Below are positions 46,460-55,229 of a stretch of DNA of 64,000 nucleotides, piece by piece. Position numbers and translations under genes: made by a program. Position 1 is the stretch's first letter. The number at the start of each line of letters is the position of its first letter. The notes under the pieces are model-generated. The model searched no databases. It saw only the letters and a list, made by a program, of their open reading frames with translations, and was not told the origin of the DNA. The stretch spans positions 1 through 64,000 of the forward strand of contig JAHJZX010000051.1 in assembly GCA_018826295.1 (NCBI GenBank), written 5' to 3'. The stretch is from Gammaproteobacteria bacterium (GTDB taxonomy: Bacteria > Pseudomonadota > Gammaproteobacteria > Enterobacterales > Alteromonadaceae).

Positions 46460-47248
46460 TTAGAACTGACCGATAACACCTAAGCTGTATGTCTTAAGCG
46501 CTGAATCACCTGTGTTGCTGGCAAAGCTGCCTTCTACTGCCCAGTTTGGCGTGAAGAAGTGCTTGGCGTTCAGACTGTAGTTGTCTGCTTTAGTGTAAGA
46601 CAGGCCAACGGAGGTCATTTTGCTGAAATAGTAATCAGCTGCTGCGGCCCAGTCTATGCTGCCATCATTGTCTTCGATGGTAATGCCAGCGGCGATAAAG
46701 CGCGCTTCACCTAAACTGGCGAAATATTTGCTGCTGATACCGAAGTAATCGAATTCGTCATCAGTGTAAGCAGTAAAACCTACATAGTCGTTACCCTGCA
46801 GCTGGTGGTTGTAGCTGGCAGAAAAGCGGTAATCGGTGCTGCTGCCTTCCGATTTAAAGGCTTCTGCACGTACGATCAGGTTGTCTGACACCAGATAGCC
46901 CAAACCCAGTTGGTTTTGGTAGTCACCACTTACACGGCCGTGGCTGGCTGACACAACCAGACCATTTTCGGCGAAATATTCGCCACCGATGCTCCAGGCA
47001 TTATTGTCGAACAAACGGGCGAAAGATGCAGAAATATTGGTTACTTTGTTAATGTATTCAAACTGATCTAACGGGCCTAAAGTTACTTTTTTGTCGATGA
47101 AGTAGGTGCCGTTCAGGTTCCAGTTTGTTTCGTTGTCGCCACTTACGCGGTAATGATCGGCCTGCAGTCCGGTAAACAGCTGATACTCTTCGGCAGATAC
47201 TGCAGTTGCAGCTAGCGCGATAACAGGTAATACATACTTTAACGTCAT
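46460..47248 (-). CDS. Putative outer-membrane porin
   Basis: 262 residues. Signal peptide MTLKYVLPVIALAATAVSA, cleaved before EEYQLF. The rest alternates polar and aromatic residues in short strands (NWNLNGTYFI, SWSIGGEYFAENGLVVSASH, YRFSASYNHQL) and ends in YSLGVIGQF with a terminal Phe, the outer-membrane insertion signal. About 14-16 strands are expected. It resembles the 'putative porin' family common in Alteromonadales; the substrate is unknown. A strong terminator follows, and it is transcribed alone. The region upstream (47249-47471) is AT-rich and holds its promoter, though no single box is convincing. Confidence 0.75.
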   Translation of the reverse strand: MTLKYVLPVIALAATAVSAEEYQLFTGLQADHYRVSGDNETNWNLNGTYFIDKKVTLGPLDQFEYINKVTNISASFARLFDNNAWSIGGEYFAENGLVVSASHGRVSGDYQNQLGLGYLVSDNLIVRAEAFKSEGSSTDYRFSASYNHQLQGNDYVGFTAYTDDEFDYFGISSKYFASLGEARFIAAGITIEDNDGSIDWAAAADYYFSKMTSVGLSYTKADNYSLNAKHFFTPNWAVEGSFASNTGDSALKTYSLGVIGQF

Positions 47249-47471
47249 TGTTTTACATCTCCAGGTTAGTCGTTGCGGCGCGCATACTACAGACGAAGAA
47301 ATTGAATGTAAATTAAAAGTTCATTTAATTCACATTAAGTGGTTTATGTGTTTACTTTTTGAGCGGTATTGGGGAATGTCGGTGGGCGGTTGAGCTGGCT
47401 TACTGTTACTTTTAGCTTGCCTTTGCGGCATTTTGCGCCAAAAATGACGCTGAACTCAGGAGGGAATCATC

Positions 47472-47858
47472 ATGTTAAAAGTAGTTGTTGCAATGGCTGC
47501 AACCAGCTTAGTGTTTATGGCGCAAGCCGCCACCTTGTTTGGCGCGGCGGTTGATAAAACTGCGGTGTTACCGGTAGAGCAATTGCTGCAGCAACCAGCA
47601 AGCTATCTGGATAAAGTGGTTACCATTAGCGGCACGGTTGACTCAGTGTGCAGCAAGCAGGGCTGCTGGATGAAGTTCACTGCTGAAAGTGCTGCCGGGC
47701 CGTTCCGGATTAAAGTGCGTGATGGTGATATGGTGTTTCCGCTCAGTGCTAAAGGTAAAACAGCCTATGCTACCGGCACTGTGCGATTATGGCCACAGGG
47801 TGAGGACGAGCCTGATGCCTATCAGTTGTACCCCACCGCAGTAGAAATAGCCGATTAA
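47472..47858 (+). CDS. DUF4920-family periplasmic protein
   Basis: 128 residues with AGGAGGG 7 nt before the ATG. Signal peptide MLKVVVAMAATSLVFMAQA. The mature part has the DUF4920 pattern: VEQLLQQPASYLDKVVTISGTVDSVCSKQGCWMKFTAE, with two cysteines in CSKQGCWM, and FRIKVRDGDMVFPLSAKGKTAYATGTV. Such OB-fold-like proteins are secreted, and the CxxxGCWM motif suggests metal or redox chemistry, but no function is established. Its end overlaps the convergent nucleotidyltransferase-like gene by 4 bp. Confidence 0.8.
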   Translation: MLKVVVAMAATSLVFMAQAATLFGAAVDKTAVLPVEQLLQQPASYLDKVVTISGTVDSVCSKQGCWMKFTAESAAGPFRIKVRDGDMVFPLSAKGKTAYATGTVRLWPQGEDEPDAYQLYPTAVEIAD

Positions 47859-48325
47859 TCTGCACTGCTTAAGCGCAACTGTACCAGATAGCGCCGCAGC
47901 TGAGCCACCCGCTGCGGCCGGTCAAATAACTGATACAATTGCAGCCAGTCTGCGGGCGGCATCCAGCAAACCTTATTTTGCCAATGACAATGCTGTGGCG
48001 TAAACGACCAGTGAATTAGCCTGTCATGCTGTTTTACCGCGATACCGGCCATTAGCTCGATATCCGGCCAGTCTGCCCGGCTGAAACGGGCAAAATGTGC
48101 CGAGACATATTGCGGGTGTTCAGTGATTGGCTGACGTTGGAAACCGGATGCAAGCACTGTACAGATTGCGGCAAAATCGGCTTCAGTGCAGACCACATCG
48201 ATATCATTGGGCTGGGTTTCCACTCCCAGATGCCAGAGCAGGCAGCTGCCGCCAACGCCAAATTGAAACGGTTGCAACAGCGAACAAAGCTGCTGTAGCT
48301 GAGTAACTAAGTGAGCGTTATTCAT
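47855..48325 (-). CDS. Nucleotidyltransferase-fold protein
   Basis: 156 residues. The N-terminal FGVGGSCLLWHLGVETQPNDIDVVCTEADF has the GG/S motif and the D-x-D metal pair (NDIDVV) of the nucleotidyltransferase superfamily. A third acidic residue may be in DWPDIELMAG. Short members of this family without a partner domain often act on small molecules or tRNA, or are inactive. It overlaps the upstream gene by 8 bp and is probably co-translated with it. No HEPN toxin partner is visible next to it, so a MNT/HEPN toxin-antitoxin reading is unlikely. Confidence 0.6.
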   Translation of the reverse strand: MNNAHLVTQLQQLCSLLQPFQFGVGGSCLLWHLGVETQPNDIDVVCTEADFAAICTVLASGFQRQPITEHPQYVSAHFARFSRADWPDIELMAGIAVKQHDRLIHWSFTPQHCHWQNKVCWMPPADWLQLYQLFDRPQRVAQLRRYLVQLRLSSAD

Positions 48326-48857
48326 CTAAGGCCTTGATCAGCCGCGCCAGAAAAACCAGCTTTTCGTTATTAAGTTGGCGGTAGTCAAAGTAAGGACAGA
48401 CTAACAGCTGGTTGTATTTATCGACAGCAAATTCGTTATTTAACCAGTGCAGCTGAGCCGGCAAACCAGCCTCGAGCAAGGTTTTAGCATGGGTACGCCC
48501 GGCAATTATATGTACATTGCTTTCAATGTCATCAAGTTGCGGCGCATTAAAGCGCAACGCAGTATTGCTGTGCCGTTGCAATAAATAGCGATCCCGAAAC
48601 TGCTGCCAGCTGGTGGCCTGTTGTGAAAAACCGAATTGTGTTTTATCGAGAGCAAACAACAGCTTGGCGTATACATTAAACACCTTGCGCCAACCGTTGC
48701 CACAAGCCCGATTTATCGCCTCTATTTCGCCGCCATCTAATGGCTGCACTGTCTGCAGGCTGGCATATTCTGTCATCGGCGGTCTGTTTGCTATATACAC
48801 ATTAAACTGTGCGCCGGCGTCACCAAAACCGATGCGGTTGGGCGTAGGGGCTATCAC
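48318..48857 (-). CDS. Uncharacterised conserved protein (DUF6942-like)
   Basis: 179 residues with no signal peptide or membrane helix. It begins MIAPTPNRIGFGDAGAQFNVYIANRPPMTEY and contains EIEAINRACGNGWRKVFNVYAKLLFAL and the closing VCPYFDYRQLNNEKLVFLARLI. I associate this pattern with an uncharacterised family of marine gammaproteobacteria (DUF6942), from memory and with modest confidence. It forms a two-gene unit with the nucleotidyltransferase-like gene. No catalytic motif is recognised. Confidence 0.55.
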   Translation of the reverse strand: MIAPTPNRIGFGDAGAQFNVYIANRPPMTEYASLQTVQPLDGGEIEAINRACGNGWRKVFNVYAKLLFALDKTQFGFSQQATSWQQFRDRYLLQRHSNTALRFNAPQLDDIESNVHIIAGRTHAKTLLEAGLPAQLHWLNNEFAVDKYNQLLVCPYFDYRQLNNEKLVFLARLIKALDE

Positions 48858-48971
48858 GGTAGGCTAATCCTGATTTGCTCAGCGTTAATTCAGCTGGTTA
48901 CTTTAGCATAAGCGGTTGCTCTGTATGGTATTGCAGGGTAATTTTGATTGTCACTTTGCCAGGGAATGCTT

Positions 48972-49835
48972 ATGTCATCTGTTACTGTCACCACGATAAA
49001 CCGGCTGGATAATTGGCTAATGCAGGTTACACCGCCAGAGAATGTCGTTGGTTTTCGCCGCTTTTGCTGGGAATTCTGGTTTTTTGGTCTGAAACAGGCC
49101 CGCGCCTGCTTATTTGTCGCACTGTTTTTTGCAGCTGTATTGCTGGTGCCACGCAGCGGCATTATTGGTCTGCCACGTTATGATGCGCTGCTGATACTGG
49201 CGCTGCTAATTCAGTTCTGGATGGTGTGGAGCAAGCTGGAAACCATCGATGAACTAAAAGCCATTTGCCTGTTTCATCTGGTCGGTTTTGCGCTGGAAGT
49301 GTTTAAAACCTCAGGTGCCATTCAATCCTGGAGTTACCCCGATTTTGCCTACAGCAAAATATTTGGCGTGCCGCTGTTTGCCGGTTTTATGTATGCGGCG
49401 GTGGGCAGCTATATTATTCAGAGCTGGCGCTTAATGCAGCAGCGGGTTGTGCATCATCCGCATTACTGGATGGCGGTGTTGGTGGCGCTGCTGATTTACG
49501 CTAACTTTTTTACCCACCACTATATTGGCGATTACCGTTGGTACATCGCTGCGGCAACACTGGGGCTGTATGCCCGCACTGTGGTGTACTTTACGCCGCT
49601 GGACCGTGAGCGCAGCATGCCGCTGTTACTGGGGTTTGTGCTGGTAGGCTTTTTTATCTGGCTGGCAGAAAATATCAGCACCTTTATGGGGTTGTGGAGT
49701 TATCCTAACCAGCTTGGTGCCTGGTCGGCAGTGCACCTGGGTAAATGGAGTTCCTGGTCACTGCTGGTGATTATGACCTTTACCATAGTGGCGCAGTTGA
49801 AGTACGTAAAACAGCGGATTGATGTGCCACGTTAA
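48972..49835 (+). CDS. DUF817-family integral membrane protein
   Basis: 287 residues from the ATG at 48972 (MSSVTVTTINRLDNWLMQV), with AGGGA 6 nt upstream; the ATG 6 bp before it is too close to that site. About eight membrane helices are visible. Typical DUF817 stretches are RFCWEFWFFGLKQARACLFV, LKAICLFHLVGFALEVFKTSGAIQSWSYPDFAYSKIFGVPLFAGFMYAAVGSYI and NISTFMGLWSYPNQ. Function not known. It ends before a bidirectional terminator. Confidence 0.88.
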   Translation: MSSVTVTTINRLDNWLMQVTPPENVVGFRRFCWEFWFFGLKQARACLFVALFFAAVLLVPRSGIIGLPRYDALLILALLIQFWMVWSKLETIDELKAICLFHLVGFALEVFKTSGAIQSWSYPDFAYSKIFGVPLFAGFMYAAVGSYIIQSWRLMQQRVVHHPHYWMAVLVALLIYANFFTHHYIGDYRWYIAAATLGLYARTVVYFTPLDRERSMPLLLGFVLVGFFIWLAENISTFMGLWSYPNQLGAWSAVHLGKWSSWSLLVIMTFTIVAQLKYVKQRIDVPR

Positions 49836-49843
49836 GCATAAAA

Positions 49844-49866
49844 AAGGCTACCCGGGGGTAGCCTTG
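49844..49866. terminator. Bidirectional Rho-independent terminator
   Basis: AAGGCTACCC-GG-GGGTAGCCTT, a 10-bp perfect stem with an A run on the left and a T-rich tail on the right, lies between the convergent DUF817 and dsbA genes and can serve both. Confidence 0.85.
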
Positions 49867-49881
49867 TTTGCGGCAACTGCG

Positions 49882-50523
49882 TTATGCATCTTTTTCCAGC
49901 AAGTAGCTGATTAGCTGCTGCAGCTCGGTTTCCATATTACGCCGGTCCAGTGCTTCATTGATAATACGGTACTTACCGTTAACTATCAGCATGGGTACGC
50001 CAGTCAGGACGCGGCGCTCTGATAATTCATCCTGCTCTTTTTTCATCTGGTTGGCTGCGCCACGAACTGAAAAGCTCTTCATCGCTTTATCGTAGGTTTC
50101 GCCGTCAATATCGTGAATTAATACCAGATTACGAATATCGTTTTCGTTACTGAATGGTGCGCGGGCGCGGTGGATCTGGTTAAAGATAGCGCTGGCTACC
50201 TGATCACCTTTACCCAGATTTTTAGCCACCAGATAAGCGCGGGCTAAAGCGTTTTGAATTTCCGGTGCCGCTGCACGGATAAAGTCGACGTGCACTTTTT
50301 TAAACTCAACATCATCGGGCAGTTTTTTTGCTACGCTCTGAGCGATAGGTTCAAACGCATTACAGCCGCCACAATAAAATGAAAAATACTCTTTTACTTC
50401 CGGCTTGGCGCTGGTGGTTTCAGCAATGATCTCGTAGTGCTTGCCCTGCTCGAACTTTGCTTCAGCACAGGCTGCCAGAGGTAATAATAATGCCAGTACA
50501 GCAGCAGATAACAACGTTTTCAT
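49882..50523 (-). CDS. dsbA: DsbA-type thiol:disulfide interchange protein with a CGGC active site
   Basis: 213 residues. The N-terminus MKTLLSAAVLALLLPLAAC is a signal peptide; the LAAC at its end looks like a lipobox, so lipidation is possible. The thioredoxin fold starts with EVKEYFSFYCGGCNAFEP: the active site is CGGC (51-54), whereas E. coli DsbA has CPHC. The cis-proline is in TGVPMLIVNGKY. The helical insert is of DsbA size. DsbA oxidises cysteine pairs in the periplasm. It lies 48 bp after srkA on the same strand, as in E. coli, which supports the name. Confidence 0.85.
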   Translation of the reverse strand: MKTLLSAAVLALLLPLAACAEAKFEQGKHYEIIAETTSAKPEVKEYFSFYCGGCNAFEPIAQSVAKKLPDDVEFKKVHVDFIRAAAPEIQNALARAYLVAKNLGKGDQVASAIFNQIHRARAPFSNENDIRNLVLIHDIDGETYDKAMKSFSVRGAANQMKKEQDELSERRVLTGVPMLIVNGKYRIINEALDRRNMETELQQLISYLLEKDA

Positions 50524-50571
50524 TTTTTAAATGTCCTTAGTTAGACTTGTTGGTCACAGCTTAACAAATTC

Positions 50572-51567
50572 TCAGTAATCAGGCACCAGAGACAATGGTG
50601 CTTCTTGCAATGCCAGCAGCTGTTCTTTTAACGCCAGGCACTGCTGCTCCCAGTATTTGTCTGTGGCAAACCACGGAAAGTTCAGCACAAAAGTACCATC
50701 CTTCCAGCGTCGTGCCAACCAGGCCATATAATGGATCATCCGCATAGCGCGCAGCGGTTCGATTAATTTCAGCTCAGCCGGGTCAAAGTCGCAGTATTGC
50801 TCGTATTCGTCCAGCATTAGCTGCAGGGTGTCGCGTTGCTCAAAGCGATCGCCGGATAACATCATCCATAAGTCTTGTATTGCCGGCCCCATCCGGCAGT
50901 CGTCAAGATCGACAAAAAACGGCGCTTCGCCGGCATAAAACAAATTGCCGGCGTGGCAATCACCGTGCAAACGGATAAGCCGAGAGGGTTGGTATTGTGC
51001 ACTGGCCAGCGCAATGACCTGATCGAGCACGGTGAAAAATGCTGTGTGCAAATAGTCCGGGATCAGTGTTAGTGTCGCCAGTACATCGCGACTTTGCGTT
51101 AAATGGCTGTCGATACTGAAAGCCGGCCGGTGGGCAAAGGCCTTGCTGGCGCCAACCTGATGCATGCGGCCAAGAAAGCGGCCTAACATGGCTAACTGGT
51201 CATCATTGTCAATTTCCAGGGTACGGCCGCCACGGCTGGGAAACAGCGCGAACTGGTAATCCTGATGTTGCAGTACCGACTGGCCGTTAAACTGTAGTGG
51301 CGCCACCACCGGTATCTCGGCGGCGGCCAGTTCAAAGGCAAAGTCGTGTTCTTCCTGTAATTGCGCTGTGGTCCAGCGCTGTGGCCGGTAAAACTTCACC
51401 ACAAACTTTTCCGGACGTACGGCATTAGCACTATAAGCACTAAACTGATACACGCGGTTCTCGTAGCTGTTAAGTGCCAGCAGGCCTGAGCTTACATCCA
51501 GGCCAAGCTGACTGAGTGCATCTACGATGGTGTCGGGCTGCAGGCCACTAAAATCGAAGTTAGCCAT
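50572..51567 (-). CDS. srkA: Stress response kinase A
   Basis: 331 residues, matching E. coli SrkA/YihE. The choline-kinase-like fold is clear: ATP-binding lysine in FVVKFYRPQRWT, catalytic loop LHGDCHAGNLFY, and metal-binding FVDLDDCRMGPAIQDLWMML. In E. coli this serine/threonine kinase protects cells during envelope stress and sits next to dsbA, the same arrangement as here. The gap to ccoG is 2 bp, so srkA is likely co-transcribed with it too. Confidence 0.93.
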   Translation of the reverse strand: MANFDFSGLQPDTIVDALSQLGLDVSSGLLALNSYENRVYQFSAYSANAVRPEKFVVKFYRPQRWTTAQLQEEHDFAFELAAAEIPVVAPLQFNGQSVLQHQDYQFALFPSRGGRTLEIDNDDQLAMLGRFLGRMHQVGASKAFAHRPAFSIDSHLTQSRDVLATLTLIPDYLHTAFFTVLDQVIALASAQYQPSRLIRLHGDCHAGNLFYAGEAPFFVDLDDCRMGPAIQDLWMMLSGDRFEQRDTLQLMLDEYEQYCDFDPAELKLIEPLRAMRMIHYMAWLARRWKDGTFVLNFPWFATDKYWEQQCLALKEQLLALQEAPLSLVPDY

Positions 51568-51569
51568 GC

Positions 51570-52997
51570 TTAATTACCGGTAAAAAATGTGCTGTCCTGC
51601 AACAATTCCTGCTGCTGGTCTGCCTGGCTGACACTGAAGTGGATGCTCAGGGCTTTTGCTGTTGTGGCATCAGGCTCCATTACCAGGCTGATCGGTACAC
51701 TACGGGTTTCGCCACCCTCTAAGGTGACTTGCTGTGGCCCTATCCAGTTTAAGGTGATATCGGCATTGACTGTCAGCCGATAATTAACGCTGTACTGAGA
51801 TTTGTTTGAAATGCTCAGGGTATAGGTATTCTCAATCAGGCCGTCATTGCTAATGCGGAACAAGGCGCCGCGATCGCGGATAATATTCATTTCAAAGGGT
51901 ACCCGGCTATACAGCGTCCAGGCAAAGGCAGCGCATACTGTGATCAATACCAGCAGATAGCCCAGCAGTTTAGGCCGCAATACTTTGGTTGGCTTGCCGT
52001 TTAAACTGTGTTCAGTGGTGTAGCTAATCAGGCCGGTTGGGTAGCCCATTTTTGTCATGGTATCGTCGCAGGCGTCAATACAGGCGCCACAGTTAATACA
52101 TTCGTATTGCAAGCCGTTACGAATGTCGATGCCGGTTGGGCATACCTGTACACACAGGTTGCAGTCGATGCAATCGCCCAGGCCTTTGTCTTTATAATCT
52201 TTGTCTTTGCGGCTGCGTGGGCCTCGGTTTTCACCGCGTTTTTCATCATAAGTTACCGTAAAGGTGTCTTTATCAAACATGGCTGACTGAAAACGCGCGT
52301 ACGGGCAGATGTGGGTACACATAATTTCGCGCATCCAACCGGCATTGCCATAGGTACAGAGGGTAAAAAACAACACCGATACTACCGCCCAAAAGCTTGC
52401 CTGCAGCGTAAAGAATTCGGCAAACAGCGGCCCAACCGGGGTGAAATAGCCAACAAAAATCAATGATGTTAATAGTGAAAACGCCACCCAGCATAAATGC
52501 GTGGCGGCTTTCTTAGCAAATTTGCCCGCCGACCAGGCGTCAGCATCCAGTTTCATCCGTTGATTACGCGTGCCCTGAATTTTTTCTTCAAACCAGATAA
52601 AAATAAAGGTCCATACCGATTGCGGACATAAATAGCCGCACCACACCCGGCCATAAAAGGCGGTGATAAAAAACAACGCATAGGCAGCAATAATAAAGAT
52701 CCACGCCAGTATGGTAAAATCCTGCGGCCATAAAGTCAGGGCAAAAATATTGAACTTTTGCTCGGTAATATCCAGCAATATGGCCTGATGGCCGTTATAT
52801 TGCAGCCAGGGCAACAACATAAACAGTGCCATAAAGACAAAACCCATGTAGCGCCGGATCGCCTGATGCAGGCCTTTTACCGCCCGGACATAAATACGGT
52901 CACGGGGGGCATAACTGCCACCTTGGCTGGATTTCGGCTGATGTACTTCAACATGTACCGGTATATTCTTAATATCTATCTTATTTTGCTGGTCCAC
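51570..52997 (-). CDS. ccoG: Cytochrome c oxidase accessory protein CcoG (FixG/RdxA)
   Basis: 475 residues if started at the GTG at 52997 (GTG-GAC-CAG, preceded by GGGAC); an ATG at 53132 would add 45 residues that look unlike the family. Cluster-binding motifs are CIDCNLCVQVCPTGIDIRNG and CINCGACIDACDD, i.e. two 4Fe-4S sites, after five membrane helices (FVFMALFMLLPWLQYNG; IFIIAAYALFFITAFYG; VWCGYLCPQSVWTFIFIWFEE). The C-terminal ~120 residues are an Ig-like periplasmic domain. CcoG helps reduce copper for assembly of cbb3-type oxidase. No other cco genes are in this window. Confidence 0.9.
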   Translation of the reverse strand: MDQQNKIDIKNIPVHVEVHQPKSSQGGSYAPRDRIYVRAVKGLHQAIRRYMGFVFMALFMLLPWLQYNGHQAILLDITEQKFNIFALTLWPQDFTILAWIFIIAAYALFFITAFYGRVWCGYLCPQSVWTFIFIWFEEKIQGTRNQRMKLDADAWSAGKFAKKAATHLCWVAFSLLTSLIFVGYFTPVGPLFAEFFTLQASFWAVVSVLFFTLCTYGNAGWMREIMCTHICPYARFQSAMFDKDTFTVTYDEKRGENRGPRSRKDKDYKDKGLGDCIDCNLCVQVCPTGIDIRNGLQYECINCGACIDACDDTMTKMGYPTGLISYTTEHSLNGKPTKVLRPKLLGYLLVLITVCAAFAWTLYSRVPFEMNIIRDRGALFRISNDGLIENTYTLSISNKSQYSVNYRLTVNADITLNWIGPQQVTLEGGETRSVPISLVMEPDATTAKALSIHFSVSQADQQQELLQDSTFFTGN

Positions 52998-53258
52998 GGC
53001 TTGTCCCGTTACTGCTGACGATGCCGCCAAGTATAACAGTTGGCGGACAGATTTATTTGACCTGTGACAAAGCAATATCTGTGCCTGGCCGAATAAGGCC
53101 GTATTCCACAGTTTTGCTGCGTGCATTGTCAACTAAGTTAACGAATTTTGCTTTAGTGGTGTAAACAATGGTGACATTTTTAGCTTAAAAACGACTGCGA
53201 TGCAGTTTGCGCCGGAATCCGTTACAATAGCGCCATTGCATTAGCGGAGTTACCAGCA

Positions 53259-53621
53259 ATGAAGAAGTTTTTCTGGTTAGTAGTGATAGTGCTTTTGGTG
53301 CTGACCTTCTCGGACCACGACAGTATTAAGCCTTATCGCGATAAAGTTTACGATTTAATAGTAGATAAAGTGGCCATTGCCGGTGACAACCAGGAGGCTG
53401 CGCTGCGCAAAACGCGCAAGCAACTGTTACAGTTGGCAGAGCAATGGGGTGATAGCCAGCAGCAGTATCTGCAAAAGCATGCTGCCAGTATTGACAGCCT
53501 GCAAAAATTTCGCCGCAGCTACTGTATTAACAACGATTTTAATCCGATTTTGTTTGGCGAGCCGTTGCGGCAAAGCTGTGAAGTGATTGAACAAAATTAC
53601 GACAACCTGACACGCCCCTGA
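53259..53621 (+). CDS. Small uncharacterised membrane-anchored protein
   Basis: 120 residues. One N-terminal helix (FFWLVVIVLLVLTFS) anchors a mostly helical, charged domain (RKTRKQLLQLAEQWGDSQQQYLQKHAASIDSLQKF) ending with a short region holding two cysteines (YCINND...QSCEVIEQNYDNL), possibly a disulfide. No known domain. It precedes the DUF3010 gene by 14 bp on the same strand and is probably co-transcribed. Confidence 0.65.
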   Translation: MKKFFWLVVIVLLVLTFSDHDSIKPYRDKVYDLIVDKVAIAGDNQEAALRKTRKQLLQLAEQWGDSQQQYLQKHAASIDSLQKFRRSYCINNDFNPILFGEPLRQSCEVIEQNYDNLTRP

Positions 53622-53635
53622 CCGAGGAATGGCCA

Positions 53636-54058
53636 ATGCGCACCTGTGGAATAGAAATAAAAGGCAGCGAAGCAATTATCTGTCTGATGGTATTAAAAGA
53701 TGGTTTGTTTGAGTTGCCCGACTGCCGGCAAAATCGCTTTGCACTGACCAAAGATCAGGATCAGGAGCAAATGCGCCATTTTCAGTTTACCTTTGCCAAA
53801 TTTATTGAAGATTACAAAGTTTCGCAGTTAGTCATTAAAGAGCGGCCACAAAAAGGTAAGTTTGCCGGTGGCGCCGTCGGCTTTAAAATTGAAGCGGCTT
53901 TGCAGCTGATTGCTGGCTGCCAGTGTACTGTGATATCGGCCACCGCTATTAAAGAAAAGCTTAAACGTGCGCCGCTGCCGATAGATTTTAAAGACACAGG
54001 TTTAAAGGTATTTCAGGAAACTGCATTTACCGCGGCCTACGCCAGCTTACTGAAATAA
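53636..54058 (+). CDS. DUF3010-family protein
   Basis: 140 residues. The sequence begins MRTCGIEIKGSEAIICLM and has FALTKDQDQEQMRHFQFTFAKFIEDYKVSQLVIKERPQKGKFAGGAVGFKIEAALQL, the pattern of DUF3010, found in Vibrio, Shewanella and relatives. The opening strand with an acidic residue (GIEIKG) and later VIKERP suggest an RNase H/RuvC-like fold; whether it has nuclease activity is not known. The gap to the convergent gene is 6 bp. Confidence 0.85.
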   Translation: MRTCGIEIKGSEAIICLMVLKDGLFELPDCRQNRFALTKDQDQEQMRHFQFTFAKFIEDYKVSQLVIKERPQKGKFAGGAVGFKIEAALQLIAGCQCTVISATAIKEKLKRAPLPIDFKDTGLKVFQETAFTAAYASLLK

Positions 54059-54064
54059 GCTGGT

Positions 54065-54403
54065 TTATTCGTCCTGTTTAGTTGCTTTGTCGCCAGTTAA
54101 GTTGACATTAACAGTGCTGGTCCGGCTGGCTTGTAAAATCAGTTTGCGAATGAGTTTCGACTTGGCTTCGCCGGTAAGCTGGCTTAGTTCGTTTAGCGCT
54201 TCGATAGCTTCCTGGCTCAGCGTAAAAGTGGCATGACGCATCGGCAGGCGCGTGGTGTCGTCTTCTTCAGGCAATTGCTGACGCAAGCGCACTATGCGCG
54301 GCATACCCATCGCATAGTCATTTGCGTCATCAATAAAGTCGTCAGCACTAATACCGCTGTTAGCGGCTGGCTGCGACTTTTTCTTCAGATCGATCAGCGC
54401 CAT
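54065..54403 (-). CDS. Ribbon-helix-helix-type partner of the ParA-like ATPase
   Basis: 112 residues. The N-terminal half is disordered and acidic (DDFIDDANDY), and the C-terminal half (RHATFTLSQEAIEALNELSQLTGEAKSKLIRKLIL) fits a strand plus two helices of the ribbon-helix-helix or CopG/ParG class. It overlaps the ParA-like gene by 44 bp in another frame, an unusually long overlap that ties their expression. DNA-binding partner (ParB-like role) or regulator are both possible. Confidence 0.65.
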   Translation of the reverse strand: MALIDLKKKSQPAANSGISADDFIDDANDYAMGMPRIVRLRQQLPEEDDTTRLPMRHATFTLSQEAIEALNELSQLTGEAKSKLIRKLILQASRTSTVNVNLTGDKATKQDE

Positions 54404-55058
54404 CTTCTTGTATCGCCTTCATTGCCATTAATTCAGTGACTATATCACGGATTTCCTGCGCCGCTTTGCCGTCTGGCTCGACATCCATTACCGACAGGCC
54501 TTTCTCTTCGCTGTCATCGTAGGTATTACGATTGTAGGTAATGGCGTCCAGTACCCGGATATTAAAGGATTTGCATACGTCCTTGGCATCCAGAATACGA
54601 TTGGCCTGATTAGGTAGCGACGGGCATTGGGTGATCACACAGCCGACGATCATGTCCGGGTTAACCACATTGCAGGCACTGACTAAATCTTCCAGATGCT
54701 CCAGTGTTTTTAAATCGCGCCGCTTTGGTCGCAGCGGAAATAACACATGGCTGGCGACTACCATGGCCGAGCGCAGGGCCACGCTGTCCTGGCCGCCGCA
54801 ATCTACGATAACCACGTCATAATGCATTTCCAGGCTTTTAAGCTCATAGCGGATTTTACCGTACATTTGCACACAGTTGATCCAGGGCAGGGCCGGATCC
54901 ATATGGCGCTCCTGTACCCAGTCGGATGAGGTGCGTTGCGGATCACAATCAACCAACATCACGTTGGCGTTTTTCTCGCGTGAAAAATACACAGCTATAT
55001 TTTGTGCCAGGCAGCTTTTGCCGCTGCCGCCTTTTTCTCCACCCACTAACAAAATCAT
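54360..55058 (-). CDS. ParA-like ATPase
   Basis: 232 residues. Deviant Walker A is GGEKGGSGKS near the N-terminus with the signature lysine, switch I VDCDPQRTSSDWV and switch II VIVDCGGQDS (the usual D-x-x-P or D-x-x-G is C-G-G-Q here). The class moves cargo such as plasmids, chemoreceptors or chromosome loci along the nucleoid. No parS-like repeats or replication genes are in the neighbourhood, and no ParB, so it is an orphan ParA with a ribbon-helix-helix partner, more likely a chromosomal cargo-positioning or plasmid-derived pair. Confidence 0.85.
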   Translation of the reverse strand: MILLVGGEKGGSGKSCLAQNIAVYFSREKNANVMLVDCDPQRTSSDWVQERHMDPALPWINCVQMYGKIRYELKSLEMHYDVVIVDCGGQDSVALRSAMVVASHVLFPLRPKRRDLKTLEHLEDLVSACNVVNPDMIVGCVITQCPSLPNQANRILDAKDVCKSFNIRVLDAITYNRNTYDDSEEKGLSVMDVEPDGKAAQEIRDIVTELMAMKAIQEDGADRSEEKVAASR

Positions 55059-55185
55059 TGCGGTACCCTCGTCTCACCGGCCGCTATTACTGTAACAGCT
55101 TCAGCCTTAGCACTAAGTGTAGACAACAATATTAAAACAGCGAAAACCAGCGTGTATTTTGTTGCAGTTGGCGGGGCGAATAAGT

Positions 55186-55212
55186 AAAAACGGAGCCTGA
55201 AGCTCCGTTTTT
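55186..55212 (-). terminator. Rho-independent terminator after the cyclophilin gene
   Basis: ACGGAGC-TTCAG-GCTCCGT on the minus strand is a 7-bp stem flanked by AAAAA and TTTTT. It lies 18 bp after the peptidyl-prolyl isomerase stop. Confidence 0.82.
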
Positions 55213-55229
55213 ACTAATTAGATTGACCT

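Noticed and set aside
53057-53070. TTGACCTGTGACAA as an FNR site before ccoG
   Set aside because: Only 7 of 10 informative positions match TTGAT-N4-ATCAA; too weak to list.
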